Shown in pieces: positions 49,517 to 58,248 of a DNA stretch of 64,000 nucleotides. This DNA is from Novosphingobium sp. (GTDB lineage Bacteria; Pseudomonadota; Alphaproteobacteria; Sphingomonadales; Sphingomonadaceae). The DNA is taken from positions 124,001 to 188,000 of the forward strand of contig JAGIAR010000005.1 of assembly GCA_017744735.1 (NCBI GenBank), read 5' to 3'. The translations under genes and the position numbers were made by a program. The notes beneath the pieces are model-generated. The model did not search any database, was not told the origin of the DNA, and saw nothing but the letters and a program-made list of their open reading frames with translations. Position 1 is the stretch's first letter. Each line of letters starts with the position of its first letter.

Positions 49517-50497
49517 TCAGACCTCGCCGCGCGCGATCCGATCCTGCTTCCTGCCGGCCTCGCCCTCGTCGGCAACGAAACTGCTGGTGCTGACCTTCAG
49601 CCAGACCAGCATCGGCGCCGCCGCATAGATCGAGCTGTAGGTCGCCACGAAGATGCCCAGGATCAGTGCGGCCGAGAAGCCGAAGATGATCCGCGGACCG
49701 AGGAAGAACAGCGCAAGCAGCGCAACCAGGATCGTAACCGAGGTCATCACCGTGCGGTGCAACGTTTCGTTGACCGACAGGTCGAGCAGTTCGGCCATCG
49801 GCATCTTGCGATATTTCTTCAGGTTTTCGCGTATCCGGTCGTAGACCACGATCGTGTCGTTGAGCGAATAGCCGATGACGGTCAGCATCGCCGCGACGAT
49901 CGTCAGGTCGAATTCCATCTGGGTCAGCGCGAACATGCCCAGCACGATGATCACATCGTGGACCAGGCTGACCAGCGCCCCGACGCCGAACTGCCACTCG
50001 AAGCGGAACCAGATATAGATCGAGATCGCGATCGCAGCGAGGCCGAGCGCCTTAAATGCGGTCCAGCCGAGTTCGCCCGAAACCTTGCCCGAGACCGCGG
50101 TAACGCCGTCGATCCGGGCGTCGGGATGCCCCGCCTTGACCGTGTCGACGATGCTGTTGGTCATCTTGTCGGCTGTTCCGGGATCGCGCTCGCTGCCTTC
50201 GGGCAGACGCATGCGGATCGAAATCTCGTTGTTCTTGCCGTAGGTCTGGATCACCGGCTCGCCGTAGCCGAGCCCTTCGATCTCGCTGCGCAGCTTGGCG
50301 ACCGGCGCGTCCTGGCTCTGGGTGAAGGTAACGCGGATCATCTCGCCGCCGACGAAGTCCACCCCGAAGTTCAGACCGTTGACGAACAGCAGCACGACAC
50401 TGGCGGTCATCAGCAGCACGCTGGCGATGGTGGTCGGCCACTGCCACCGCAGGAAGCGGATGTTGGTGTTCTCGGGAAGCAGTTTGAGCAGGCGCAT
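49517..50497 (-). CDS. secF: Protein translocase subunit SecF
   Basis: A 326-residue membrane protein with six helices and a periplasmic domain. VVLLFVNGLNFGVDFVGGEM and the signature YSLNDTIVVYDRIRENLKKY are diagnostic. With SecD it uses the proton gradient to help SecYEG-mediated export. It follows secD by 10 bp. Confidence 0.98.
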   Translation of the reverse strand: MRLLKLLPENTNIRFLRWQWPTTIASVLLMTASVVLLFVNGLNFGVDFVGGEMIRVTFTQSQDAPVAKLRSEIEGLGYGEPVIQTYGKNNEISIRMRLPEGSERDPGTADKMTNSIVDTVKAGHPDARIDGVTAVSGKVSGELGWTAFKALGLAAIAISIYIWFRFEWQFGVGALVSLVHDVIIVLGMFALTQMEFDLTIVAAMLTVIGYSLNDTIVVYDRIRENLKKYRKMPMAELLDLSVNETLHRTVMTSVTILVALLALFFLGPRIIFGFSAALILGIFVATYSSIYAAAPMLVWLKVSTSSFVADEGEAGRKQDRIARGEV

Positions 50498-50507
50498 CGC
50501 CGGATCC

Positions 50508-52106
50508 TCAGATTGTAATGTCCGCCGGGCGCGCCTTGCGCAGCCACAGCGCCACCCACATGCGGGTGAGGTAGACGGCGGTGAACACCGAAGTCGCGAT
50601 GCCGATCATCAGCACCACCGCGAAGCCCTTGATCGGCCCGGTGCCGATCAGGAACATCAGCGTCGCCGCGATGATGTGCGTGATGTTCGCATCGAAGATC
50701 GTGCGACTGGCCTCCGTGTAGCCGGTCTCGACCGCCTGGAACACACGCCGCCCGCGTCGCCGCTCTTCGCCGATACGCTCGTTGATCAGCACGTTGGCGT
50801 CGACCGCCGCGCCGATCGTCAGCACGAAGCCGGCAATGCCGGGCAAGGTGAGCGTCGCGGTGAACATCGCCATGATCCCGAGGATCATCAGCACGTTGAT
50901 GACCAGCGCGCAGTTCGCATAGATGCCGAACCGGCCATAGGCGGCGACCATCAGCACGATAATGCCGAGCGTGCCGATGCCGATCGCGATCATGCCCTTG
51001 TGGACCGAATCCGCGCCGAGTTCGGCGCCGACGCTACCCTGCTGGATCACGGTGAGATCGACCGGCAGCGAGCCAGACTGCAGCGCGATCGCGAGTTCGT
51101 TGGCGCTCTCGGCGTTGAAGCTGCCCGAAATCGAAGCGCGCCCGCCGAGGATCGGCTCGTTGATGTTCGGTGCCGACAGCACTTGCCCGTCAAGGATGAT
51201 CGCGAAAGGCTTGCCGACGTTCTGCGTGGTCAGCGCCGCGAATTTCGCCCCGCCCTGCTGGTCGAACGCGATTTCGACGGTGTTCTCGTTGGTCCGCTGG
51301 TCATGCCCGGCCTTGGCGGCGGTCAGCGAATCGCCGCGAATCCCGCCGAGCCGCTTGACCGCGATCGAAGTGCCCTGCTGCGGCGTGCCGGGCGCATAGG
51401 GCACGATCTCGCTGCCCGGAGGGGCGATGCCCTTCGCGATATCGGCCGGCAGCGCAGTGCCGTCGACCAGCTTGAATTCGAGCTTGGCGGTCTTGCCCAG
51501 CAGCGAAATGAGTTTTTGCGGATCGCTGAGGCCCGGCACCTGCACCGAGATGCGGTCGTCGCCTTCGCGCAGGATGGTCGGCTCGCGCGTGCCGAGCGCG
51601 TCGATGCGCTTGCGCACCACGTCGGTTGCGGCTTCCATCGCGTTGGAGAACGCGCTGTCGAGGCCGGCCTTGGTCGGCGTCAGCACGATGCGGCTGCCAT
51701 CGACGACCTGGATATCCCATTCCTTCTGCGTGCCGTTGCCGTTCACCAGCGGAAGCAGCTTTTCGCGCGCGGCATCGACCTGCGCGGGATTGGCGAGCAG
51801 GAAGGTCATCCGGCCGTTGGCGGTGGAAACGTCGCCGATGCTGATTTCGGGCGACGCGAGCCGCATCGCCCGGCGAACGTCTTCCTCCATGCTCTCGAGC
51901 CGCTGGCGCGCAACCTGCGCGGGATTGGCTTCAAGCAGGATCTGGCTGCCTCCGGCAAGGTCGAGGCCGAGATTGACCTGCGGCACCGGCAGCGAATCGG
52001 GCAGTTTGACGCCCGCGAGCGACAGCACCGACGGCACGGCAGCCAGCGCGCAGGCCAGCGCGATGAACCACAGCCAGACCCGCTTCCAGATGGAAAATTC
52101 GAGCAT
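50508..52106 (-). CDS. secD: Protein translocase subunit SecD
   Basis: A 532-residue partner of SecF. LGLDLAGGSQILLEANPAQV near the N-terminus, a large periplasmic P1 domain, and the C-terminal six-helix RND region with VDANVLINERIGEERRRGRR. Order yajC-secD-secF is the standard operon. Length normal. Confidence 0.98.
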   Translation of the reverse strand: MLEFSIWKRVWLWFIALACALAAVPSVLSLAGVKLPDSLPVPQVNLGLDLAGGSQILLEANPAQVARQRLESMEEDVRRAMRLASPEISIGDVSTANGRMTFLLANPAQVDAAREKLLPLVNGNGTQKEWDIQVVDGSRIVLTPTKAGLDSAFSNAMEAATDVVRKRIDALGTREPTILREGDDRISVQVPGLSDPQKLISLLGKTAKLEFKLVDGTALPADIAKGIAPPGSEIVPYAPGTPQQGTSIAVKRLGGIRGDSLTAAKAGHDQRTNENTVEIAFDQQGGAKFAALTTQNVGKPFAIILDGQVLSAPNINEPILGGRASISGSFNAESANELAIALQSGSLPVDLTVIQQGSVGAELGADSVHKGMIAIGIGTLGIIVLMVAAYGRFGIYANCALVINVLMILGIMAMFTATLTLPGIAGFVLTIGAAVDANVLINERIGEERRRGRRVFQAVETGYTEASRTIFDANITHIIAATLMFLIGTGPIKGFAVVLMIGIATSVFTAVYLTRMWVALWLRKARPADITI

Positions 52107-52119
52107 CGCAGCCGGCCGC

Positions 52120-52440
52120 TCAGTCGTTCGCCGGAGTGCCGGTGGGCGAAACGAGGTCAGAAATCGTCTGCTTGACCACCTTGACCTTCACCCCCTGCGC
52201 GATCTCGAGATCGACATAGGTATCGTCGACCTTGGTGACCTTGCCGACGATCCCGCCGGCGGTAATCACCTGGTCGCCGCGCTTCATCGCCGCGACCTTG
52301 TTCCGGTGCTCCTTCTGCTGGCGCATCTGCGGGCGGATGATCAGGAACCAGAAGATCACGACCATGCCGGCGATCGGCAAGAACTGCATCCACGCGGGAG
52401 CGGTGCCAGCCGAAGCCGCAGCGGAAAGAACATCAAGCAT
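52120..52440 (-). CDS. yajC: Preprotein translocase subunit YajC
   Basis: A 106-residue single-helix protein. AWMQFLPIAGMVVIFWFLII followed by RPQMRQQKEHRNKVAAMKRG, DQVITAGGIVGKVTKVDDTY is the YajC pattern. It associates with SecDF. First gene of the operon. The 213-bp region 52441-52653 upstream has only regulatory DNA. Confidence 0.97.
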   Translation of the reverse strand: MLDVLSAAASAGTAPAWMQFLPIAGMVVIFWFLIIRPQMRQQKEHRNKVAAMKRGDQVITAGGIVGKVTKVDDTYVDLEIAQGVKVKVVKQTISDLVSPTGTPAND

Positions 52441-52653
52441 CAGGCGAGCCCCTCATAGGCAATTATCGCGTTCAGTTGGATGCCGGGAGGCCGCTTTTCA
52501 AGGCTTCCGACAGGACGCCCCGGCGCCTAGCAGCAAAGGTTTGGGCTGGCAACGCGCCTGCACCGTGGCACTTCGCGCCGCAAATCGCACACCCCCACCG
52601 GAGCGCGCTTGCATGATCGGGGGCGCTTGGCTATTGGGCGCGCCTCCACTGAT

Positions 52654-52730
52654 CGGGACGTAGCGCAGCCTGGTAGCGCATCACACTGGGGGTGTGGGGG
52701 TCGGAGGTTCGAATCCTCTCGTCCCGACCA
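52654..52730 (+). tRNA. tRNA-Pro (anticodon GGG)
   Basis: A 77-base cloverleaf with encoded CCA. Acceptor CGGGACG pairs with CGTCCCG, the anticodon arm is TCACA-CTGGGGG-TGTGG (anticodon GGG), and the T arm is GGAGG-TTCGAAT-CCTCT. Located between yajC and an iron-permease-like gene. Confidence 0.97.
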
Positions 52731-52754
52731 GTGGAATTTCCCCCCAATGCCCCG

Positions 52755-53159
52755 CTAGCGCCGGTCGAGCAGCCGCCCGACACTGCGTTTCGCGCTCGGC
52801 TGCTTCTTCGCGCCGTCGCTCGCTTCCAGCATCTTGCGGATATCCTCGATCTCGACATCGGTCAGGTGCTCGATCCCGATGAATTCCTCGCGCGCCTTGC
52901 CGACCGCGCGCAGCAGTTCGTCGAGCTTGGCCTGCATCGCCGAGGCATCGCGATTCTGCGAATTCTGGACCAGGAACACCATCAGGAAGGTGACGATGGT
53001 GGTGCCGGTGTTGATCACCAGCTGCCACACGTCGGAAAACTGGAACATCGGGCCGGTCGCCGCCCACACCAGCACCGTGCCGAGGGCGAGGATGAAGGTG
53101 ATCGGCTTGCCCGACCAGGCGGCGATTCTTCCGGCGACTTTGGTGAAGAGCTTGTTCAT
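52755..53159 (-). CDS. Low-affinity iron permease-like protein
   Basis: A 134-residue protein from ATG 53159. Two helices (PITFILALGTVLVWAATGPM, LVINTGTTIVTFLMVFLVQN) with SQNRDASAMQAKLDELLRAV directly after match the family once called low-affinity iron permease (Fet4-like). A charged C-terminal tail ends in a basic cluster. Transport of iron by the bacterial members is not established. The track ORF runs on upstream as an out-of-frame read-through. Confidence 0.9.
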   Translation of the reverse strand: MNKLFTKVAGRIAAWSGKPITFILALGTVLVWAATGPMFQFSDVWQLVINTGTTIVTFLMVFLVQNSQNRDASAMQAKLDELLRAVGKAREEFIGIEHLTDVEIEDIRKMLEASDGAKKQPSAKRSVGRLLDRR

Positions 53160-53206
53160 CGCGGTTCCCCTTTTCCGGGAAAAGCGCCGAAGCGCCGCCG
53201 CGTTCC

Positions 53207-54058
53207 CTAGCGCGGCGGGATGAGCGTGTTTTCGATCGCCCCGATCCCGTCGATTTCGCATCGCACGACATCTCCGGCCTTGAGGAAGCTGGGGGGCTGC
53301 ATGCCTGCGCCAACCCCTTCCGGCGTGCCGGTCGCGATCAGGTCGCCCGGCTCGAGCGTGAACGCGGTCGAGAGATATTCGATCTGCGCGGCGACCGGGT
53401 GGATCATGTTGGAAGTATTGCTCTCCTGCCGCTTTGCGCCGTTGACGAGGCAGCGCAGCGCAAGGTCTTGCGGATCGGGAATCTCGTCGGCGGTGACGAT
53501 CCACGGACCGATCGGGCCGTGGGTGTCGAAGCTCTTGCCCATGGTAAAGGTCGGCGTGTGGCGCTGCCAGTCGCGCGCCGAGACGTCGTTCGCCACCAGA
53601 TAGCCGAACACGTGGGACAGCGCGTCGGCGGCCGAGACGCCCTTGGCCTTGGCCCCGATCACCACGCCCAGCTCGACCTCGTAATCGACCATGTCCGACA
53701 CGCCCGGGTCGATCGGATCGAAGGGGCCCGAGATCGCGGTGGTCTGCTTGTTGAACCAGTACTGGTGCGGCGGCGGGCCGTCGTGGCCCATCTCGGCAAC
53801 GTGCTTGCGGTAATTCATCCCGATCGCGAGATATTTGCCCGGCCGCAGCGGCGCGAGCAGCTTCACATCGGCCAGCCGGTGATGCGGCGCGGTTCCGTCG
53901 GTGAGGTCGCGGATTTCCTGCAGCGCCGCCGCGCCGCCGGCGATGATCGCCAGCATGTCGGGGAATTCGCAGCCCGCGGCCGAGAGGCTGGTGACGCCCT
54001 CGTCTTCGATCAGCCCCAGATCGACCTGCCCCGCAATCTCGAACCGCGCCAGTTTCAT
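53207..54058 (-). CDS. Fumarylacetoacetate hydrolase family protein
   Basis: A 283-residue enzyme starting MKLARFEIAGQVDLGLIEDE. Metal-ligand Glu/Asp residues are in DYEVELGVVIG and DVSARDWQ, with GKSFDTHGPIGPWIVTADEI and LEPGDLIATGTPEGVG as family landmarks. Members hydrolyse C-C bonds of acylpyruvates or act as 2-hydroxyhepta-diene-dioate isomerases. Specific substrate unknown. It is divergent from the holin gene. Confidence 0.95.
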   Translation of the reverse strand: MKLARFEIAGQVDLGLIEDEGVTSLSAAGCEFPDMLAIIAGGAAALQEIRDLTDGTAPHHRLADVKLLAPLRPGKYLAIGMNYRKHVAEMGHDGPPPHQYWFNKQTTAISGPFDPIDPGVSDMVDYEVELGVVIGAKAKGVSAADALSHVFGYLVANDVSARDWQRHTPTFTMGKSFDTHGPIGPWIVTADEIPDPQDLALRCLVNGAKRQESNTSNMIHPVAAQIEYLSTAFTLEPGDLIATGTPEGVGAGMQPPSFLKAGDVVRCEIDGIGAIENTLIPPR

Positions 54059-54095
54059 TCGCACACTCCCAAAGCCTTGAGCGCACACGCCTACT

Positions 54096-54136
54096 GGTTA
54101 TTTCATTTTCCTACAAGAACCGTTTTGGTTATCAAT
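54096..54136. promoter_or_regulatory. Two-part regulatory motif, copy 2 (before GTA-type holin)
   Basis: GGTTATT, 15 bases, then AACCGTTTTGGTTATCAAT: the same layout as 47702-47742, with one difference in the 19-bp right part. The spacer holds TTTTCCTACAAG reading towards the holin, the reverse orientation of copy 1. It lies 33 bp before the holin ATG and 37 bp from the FAA hydrolase start. Confidence 0.75.
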
Positions 54137-54169
54137 CTGCGTGACTCGAACCAAATGGAGCTTTTTGCG

Positions 54170-54583
54170 ATGGCCATTCTCGACGCGCTGCTCGGCCCGA
54201 TCACCTCGATCATCGACAAGGTGATCCCCGATCCCGCCGCGCGCGACAAGGCGAAGCTTGAGCTGCTCCAGCTCCAAGGCACGCAGGAACTCCGGCAGAT
54301 CAACGCGCAGCTTTCCGCGATCGTCGCCGAGGCCAATTCGAAAGACCCCTGGACCAGCCGCGCCCGCCCGAGCTTCCTCTATGTGATCTATGTGCTGCTG
54401 TTGTGGGCGATCCCGATGGGCATCCTCGCCGCCTTCCGCCCCGACACCGCGCGCGACATCGCCAGCGGCATGAACGCCTATCTCAACGGCCTGCCCGAAC
54501 CGCTCTACGCGCTCTTCGGCACCGGCTACCTCGGCTACACCGCCGCGCGGCAGTGGGGGAAGGTCAAGGGGGTGGAGGGTTGA
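54170..54583 (+). CDS. GTA-type 3-TM holin
   Basis: A 137-residue protein from ATG 54170 (GGAG nine bases upstream). An amphipathic N-terminus (LDALLGPITSIIDKVIPDPA) and charged helix (DKAKLELLQLQGTQELRQIN) precede KDPWTSRARPSFLYVIYVLL, helix GILAAF, and YALFGTGYLGYTAARQWGKV. This is the pattern of the holin family described for gene-transfer-agent release (GTA_holin_3TM). No phage genes surround it, so it is an orphan chromosomal holin, consistent with GTA release genes lying away from the main cluster. Confidence 0.85.
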   Translation: MAILDALLGPITSIIDKVIPDPAARDKAKLELLQLQGTQELRQINAQLSAIVAEANSKDPWTSRARPSFLYVIYVLLLWAIPMGILAAFRPDTARDIASGMNAYLNGLPEPLYALFGTGYLGYTAARQWGKVKGVEG

Positions 54584-54586
54584 CGC

Positions 54587-55063
54587 TCAAAGCGCCGCCC
54601 CCTCCGGCGCCCCTCGCCCGAGCTTGTCCGGCAGCGGTTCGCCATTCGCGGTGAACGCCAGCGATACCGAGTTGATGCAATAGCGCTCGCCGGTCGGCGG
54701 CGGGCCGTCGGGGAACACGTGGCCCTGGTGCCCGCCGCAGCGCGCGCAGACGATCTCGGTGCGGACCATGCCGTAGCTGGTGTCGCGGATGTATTGCAGG
54801 TGTCCCTCGGCGAAGGGCTGGGTGAAGCTCGGCCAGCCGGTGCCGCTTTCGAACTTGGTGCCGCCGTTGAACAGCGGCAGGCCGCACAGGCGGCAGGTGT
54901 AGACCCCCGGGCGCTTCTCGGTGAGGAACACGCCGCAGAACGGCGCCTCGGTGCCGTGTTCGAGCAGGACGTGCGCCTCTTCCTCGGTGAGATCGGCCTC
55001 CAGCTTCGCCATTTCCGCCTCGGTCGGCGGGGTGAGGTCGAATGCGGTCGCGGTGTCGGTCAT
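54587..55063 (-). CDS. msrB: Peptide methionine-(R)-S-oxide reductase MsrB
   Basis: A 158-residue enzyme from ATG 55063. Zinc pairs CRLCGLP and CARCGGHQ, substrate-binding [11 protein letters not shown], and the catalytic Cys in [13 protein letters not shown] are all present. It reduces Met-R-sulfoxide in proteins using thioredoxin. The long track ORF joined upstream is a chance antisense extension. Confidence 0.97.
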   Translation of the reverse strand: MTDTATAFDLTPPTEAEMAKLEADLTEEEAHVLLEHGTEAPFCGVFLTEKRPGVYTCRLCGLPLFNGGTKFESGTGWPSFTQPFAEGHLQYIRDTSYGMVRTEIVCARCGGHQGHVFPDGPPPTGERYCINSVSLAFTANGEPLPDKLGRGAPEGAAL

Positions 55064-55156
55064 GGCGGTATCCTTCGAATGTGCTGCCATACTATATAGG
55101 CATCGATCGCGCCGCACCCCCTTTCGGCACAGTGCCCGCGACGCTAAAGCCCCGCC

Positions 55157-55591
55157 ATGACCCAGACCATCTACGTCCTCAACGGCCCGAACCTGAACCT
55201 CCTCGGCACGCGCGAGCCCGAGATCTACGGTTACGACACGCTCGACGACATCGCCGGGATGATGGAAGACCACGCCCGCGGGCTGGGGCTGGAGGTCGAT
55301 GTCCGCCAGTCGAACCACGAGGGCCATCTGATCGACTGGATGCACGAGGCGCAGGCCGAGGGCGCGAAGGCGATCATCATCAATCCGGGCGCCTATACCC
55401 ACACCTCGATCGCGCTGTTCGACGCGGCAAAATCGATCAAGGTGCCGGTAATCGAGGTCCACTTGTCCGACCCGCTCAAGCGCGAGGAATTCCGCCACAT
55501 CTCCTATGTCGGCATGGCGGCGGTGAAGTCGATTACCGGACAGGGGCCCAAGGGGTATATCCTGGCGCTCGACCACGCGGCGACGCTCTAG
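55157..55591 (+). CDS. aroQ: 3-dehydroquinate dehydratase, type II
   Basis: A 144-residue enzyme of the shikimate pathway. [20 protein letters not shown] carries the catalytic Tyr and Arg, [15 protein letters not shown] the Asn and Ala-Tyr motif, and [18 protein letters not shown] the His-Arg. Dodecameric in the family. It precedes accB-accC, a conserved alphaproteobacterial order. Confidence 0.98.
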   Translation: MTQTIYVLNGPNLNLLGTREPEIYGYDTLDDIAGMMEDHARGLGLEVDVRQSNHEGHLIDWMHEAQAEGAKAIIINPGAYTHTSIALFDAAKSIKVPVIEVHLSDPLKREEFRHISYVGMAAVKSITGQGPKGYILALDHAATL

Positions 55592-55676
55592 GGCGGGCAT
55601 TTTCCGCCCCGAAGGTCTTGCCAGTCTCCGATTCCCTGCCCATAGCGGCCCGCGAACTGGCACCCGCGAGGATAGA

Positions 55677-56171
55677 ATGGCCGAAACCAAGGGCGCATCC
55701 AGCCGTACAGGCAAGATGAACGTCGATACCGCACTGGTCCGCGAATTGGCGGACATGCTGGCCGATACCGGCCTGACCGAAATCGAGGTGGAAGACGGCG
55801 ATCGCAAGATCCGCGTCTCGCGCGGCGTTGCCGCCGCTGCCGTCGCCGCCGCGCCGGTGGCGGTCGCAGCGGCGCCTGCGGCCGCGGCTCCTGTCGCCGC
55901 AACTCCGGCGGTCGAAGCCGCGCCCGCCGCCGATCTCGGCAATGCGGTGAAATCGCCGATGGTCGGCACCGCCTATCTCTCGGCCGAGCCCGGCTCGCCC
56001 GCTTTCATCAAGGTCGGCGACACCGTGAAAGCCGGCGACACGCTGCTGATCGTCGAGGCGATGAAGGTGATGAACCCGATCACCGCCAGCGCCGCCGGCA
56101 CGGTCAAGGCGATCCTGGTCGAAAACGCGCAGCCGGTCGAATACGACCAGCCGCTGGTCGTGGTCGGCTAA
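55677..56171 (+). CDS. accB: Biotin carboxyl carrier protein of acetyl-CoA carboxylase
   Basis: A 164-residue protein. Helical N-terminus ([20 protein letters not shown]), an Ala/Pro-rich linker, and a biotinyl domain with [20 protein letters not shown] and the biotinylated Lys in [10 protein letters not shown]. It carries CO2 from AccC to AccAD in fatty-acid synthesis. accC follows 15 bp later. Confidence 0.98.
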   Translation: MAETKGASSRTGKMNVDTALVRELADMLADTGLTEIEVEDGDRKIRVSRGVAAAAVAAAPVAVAAAPAAAAPVAATPAVEAAPAADLGNAVKSPMVGTAYLSAEPGSPAFIKVGDTVKAGDTLLIVEAMKVMNPITASAAGTVKAILVENAQPVEYDQPLVVVG

Positions 56172-56186
56172 AGGAACCGCCCGGCC

Positions 56187-57536
56187 ATGCCGATCACCCG
56201 GATTCTGATCGCCAACCGCGGCGAGATCGCGCTGCGCATCCACCGCGCCGCGCACGAGATGGGCATCGAGACCGTGGCGGTGCATTCCACCGCCGACTCC
56301 GATGCGATGCACGTCCGCCTGGCAGACCATGCGATCTGCATCGGCCCGCCGCCGGCGAAGGACAGCTATCTCAACATCGCCGCGATCATCTCGGCCGCCG
56401 AAATCTCGGGCGCCGACGCAATCCATCCGGGCTACGGCTTCCTCAGCGAGAATGCCAAGTTCGCCGAGATCGTCGAGGCGCACGGGATCACCTGGATCGG
56501 GCCCAAGCCCGAGCATATCCGCGCGATGGGCGACAAGGTCGAGGCGAAGCGCACCGCCGGCGCGCTCGGCCTGCCGCTGGTGCCGGGCTCCGACGGCGCG
56601 ATCCGCGATCCCAAGGAAGCCGCCAAGATCGCCGAAAAGATCGGCTATCCGGTGATCATCAAGGCCGCTTCGGGCGGCGGCGGCAAGGGCATGAAAGTGT
56701 GCGCCTCGCCCGACCAGCTCGAAACCCTGATGGCGCAGGCCGGAACCGAGGCGAAGGCCAATTTCGGCGACGACACGGTCTATCTAGAGAAATATCTCGG
56801 CGATCCGCGCCACATCGAATTCCAGGTGTTCGGCGACGGCAACGGCAATGCGATCCATCTGGGCGAGCGCGATTGCTCGCTCCAGCGCCGCCACCAGAAG
56901 ATCCTTGAAGAGGCGCCCTCGCCGGTGCTCACCCCCGAAGAGCGCGACCGCATGGGCGGGATCGTCGCCAAGGCGATGGCCGACATGGGCTATCGCGGCG
57001 CGGGCACGATCGAGTTCCTGTGGGAGAACGGCGAGTTCTACTTCATCGAGATGAACACCCGCCTGCAGGTGGAGCATCCGGTGACCGAGGCGATCACCGG
57101 GGTCGATCTGGTGCGCGAGCAGATCCGTATCGCCGACGGCAAGCCGCTCTCGGTCCAGCAGCACGAGCTCGAATTCAAGGGCCACGCGATCGAATGCCGC
57201 ATCAACGCGGAAGACCCGTGGACCTTCGCCCCCTCGCCCGGCAGGATCACCGCCTATCACGCGGCAGGCGGGATGAACGTGCGCGTCGATAGCGGGCTCT
57301 ATGCCGGCTATTCGATCCCGCCGTTCTACGATTCGATGATCGCCAAGCTGATCGTCTCGGGCCGCACCCGCGAAGGCTGCATCATGCGGCTGAAGCGCGC
57401 GCTGGAGGAAATGGTGATCGACGGGATCAAGACCACGATCCCGCTGCACAAGACCCTGCTCGACCAGCCCGACATCCTCAACGGCGACTATTCGATCAAG
57501 TGGCTCGAGGAATGGCTGGACAAGCGCGAGGATTGA
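56187..57536 (+). CDS. accC: Acetyl-CoA carboxylase biotin carboxylase subunit
   Basis: A 449-residue ATP-grasp enzyme. [23 protein letters not shown]-binding GGGGKGMK, and [14 protein letters not shown] with the catalytic Arg/Glu are present. It carboxylates the biotin on AccB. Length is normal; it forms an operon with accB. Confidence 0.99.
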   Translation: MPITRILIANRGEIALRIHRAAHEMGIETVAVHSTADSDAMHVRLADHAICIGPPPAKDSYLNIAAIISAAEISGADAIHPGYGFLSENAKFAEIVEAHGITWIGPKPEHIRAMGDKVEAKRTAGALGLPLVPGSDGAIRDPKEAAKIAEKIGYPVIIKAASGGGGKGMKVCASPDQLETLMAQAGTEAKANFGDDTVYLEKYLGDPRHIEFQVFGDGNGNAIHLGERDCSLQRRHQKILEEAPSPVLTPEERDRMGGIVAKAMADMGYRGAGTIEFLWENGEFYFIEMNTRLQVEHPVTEAITGVDLVREQIRIADGKPLSVQQHELEFKGHAIECRINAEDPWTFAPSPGRITAYHAAGGMNVRVDSGLYAGYSIPPFYDSMIAKLIVSGRTREGCIMRLKRALEEMVIDGIKTTIPLHKTLLDQPDILNGDYSIKWLEEWLDKRED

Positions 57537-57551
57537 TATCCTCGCGAAGGC

Positions 57552-58016
57552 CTACTCCAGCGGAACCCCCGGCTCGTGCTTGGCGGTGCGGATCGTCAGC
57601 GAGGTCTTGACGCTCGCCACATTGGGTGCGGGCGTCAGCTTGCTGGTCAGGAACTCCTGGAAGCTCTGCAGGTCCCGGCTGACGATCTTGAGAATGAAGT
57701 CGATCTCGCCGTTGAGCATGTGGCATTCGCGCACTTCGGGCAGCGCCCGCATGTGATTCTCGAACGCGCGCAGGTCTTCCTCGGCCTGGCTCTTGAGGCT
57801 GACCATCGCAAAGACCATGATCGCGAAGCCGAGCTTCGAGGCGTCGAGATCGGCGTGATAGCCGCGGATGACGCCATCTTCCTCCAGCGCACGCACCCGG
57901 CGCAGGCACGGCGGCGCGGTAAGGCCGACGCGCTGCGCCAGCTCCACATTGGTGATCCGGCCCTCTGCCTGTAACTCGGCCAGCAGGCGCCGGTCGATCG
58001 CATCGAGATTAGCCAT
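57552..58016 (-). CDS. Lrp/AsnC family transcriptional regulator
   Basis: A 154-residue regulator from ATG 58016. AsnC HTH (LDAIDRRLLAELQAEGRITN, VELAQRVGLTAPPCLRRVRA) and a C-terminal RAM/ligand domain (CHMLNGEIDFILKIVSRDLQ). Similar feast/famine regulators respond to amino acids. The track ORF extends upstream beyond the real start. Convergent with accC. Confidence 0.95.
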   Translation of the reverse strand: MANLDAIDRRLLAELQAEGRITNVELAQRVGLTAPPCLRRVRALEEDGVIRGYHADLDASKLGFAIMVFAMVSLKSQAEEDLRAFENHMRALPEVRECHMLNGEIDFILKIVSRDLQSFQEFLTSKLTPAPNVASVKTSLTIRTAKHEPGVPLE

Positions 58017-58248
58017 AGTTCGGAAAACCCCTTCGCCGCCGCGAAGCAATCGCCTGCACGGCGCAACGATTACCACGTTCGCCCAGCGTTTAAAGTTATA
58101 ACATTGCGGCCATCCACAAATAATGCACGCAATGTCCCGCTTTGCAACGCGGCACGCGGCCACGTTCCCCCGCCGCGCAAAGGTGGTAGGACGAAGCAGC
58201 GGGACTGCGGCTGTCGCAGCGCCCCGGCTCTCGCCCGTCGGAGATTGG

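Noticed and set aside
50295-52175. 626-aa ORF antisense to secD
   Set aside because: Shadow; secD has complete motifs and the usual operon context.
58123-58248. Upstream extension of the histidine kinase ORF
   Set aside because: The added residues are Arg-rich and lack a ribosome site; ATG 58249 has GGAGATTGG directly upstream.
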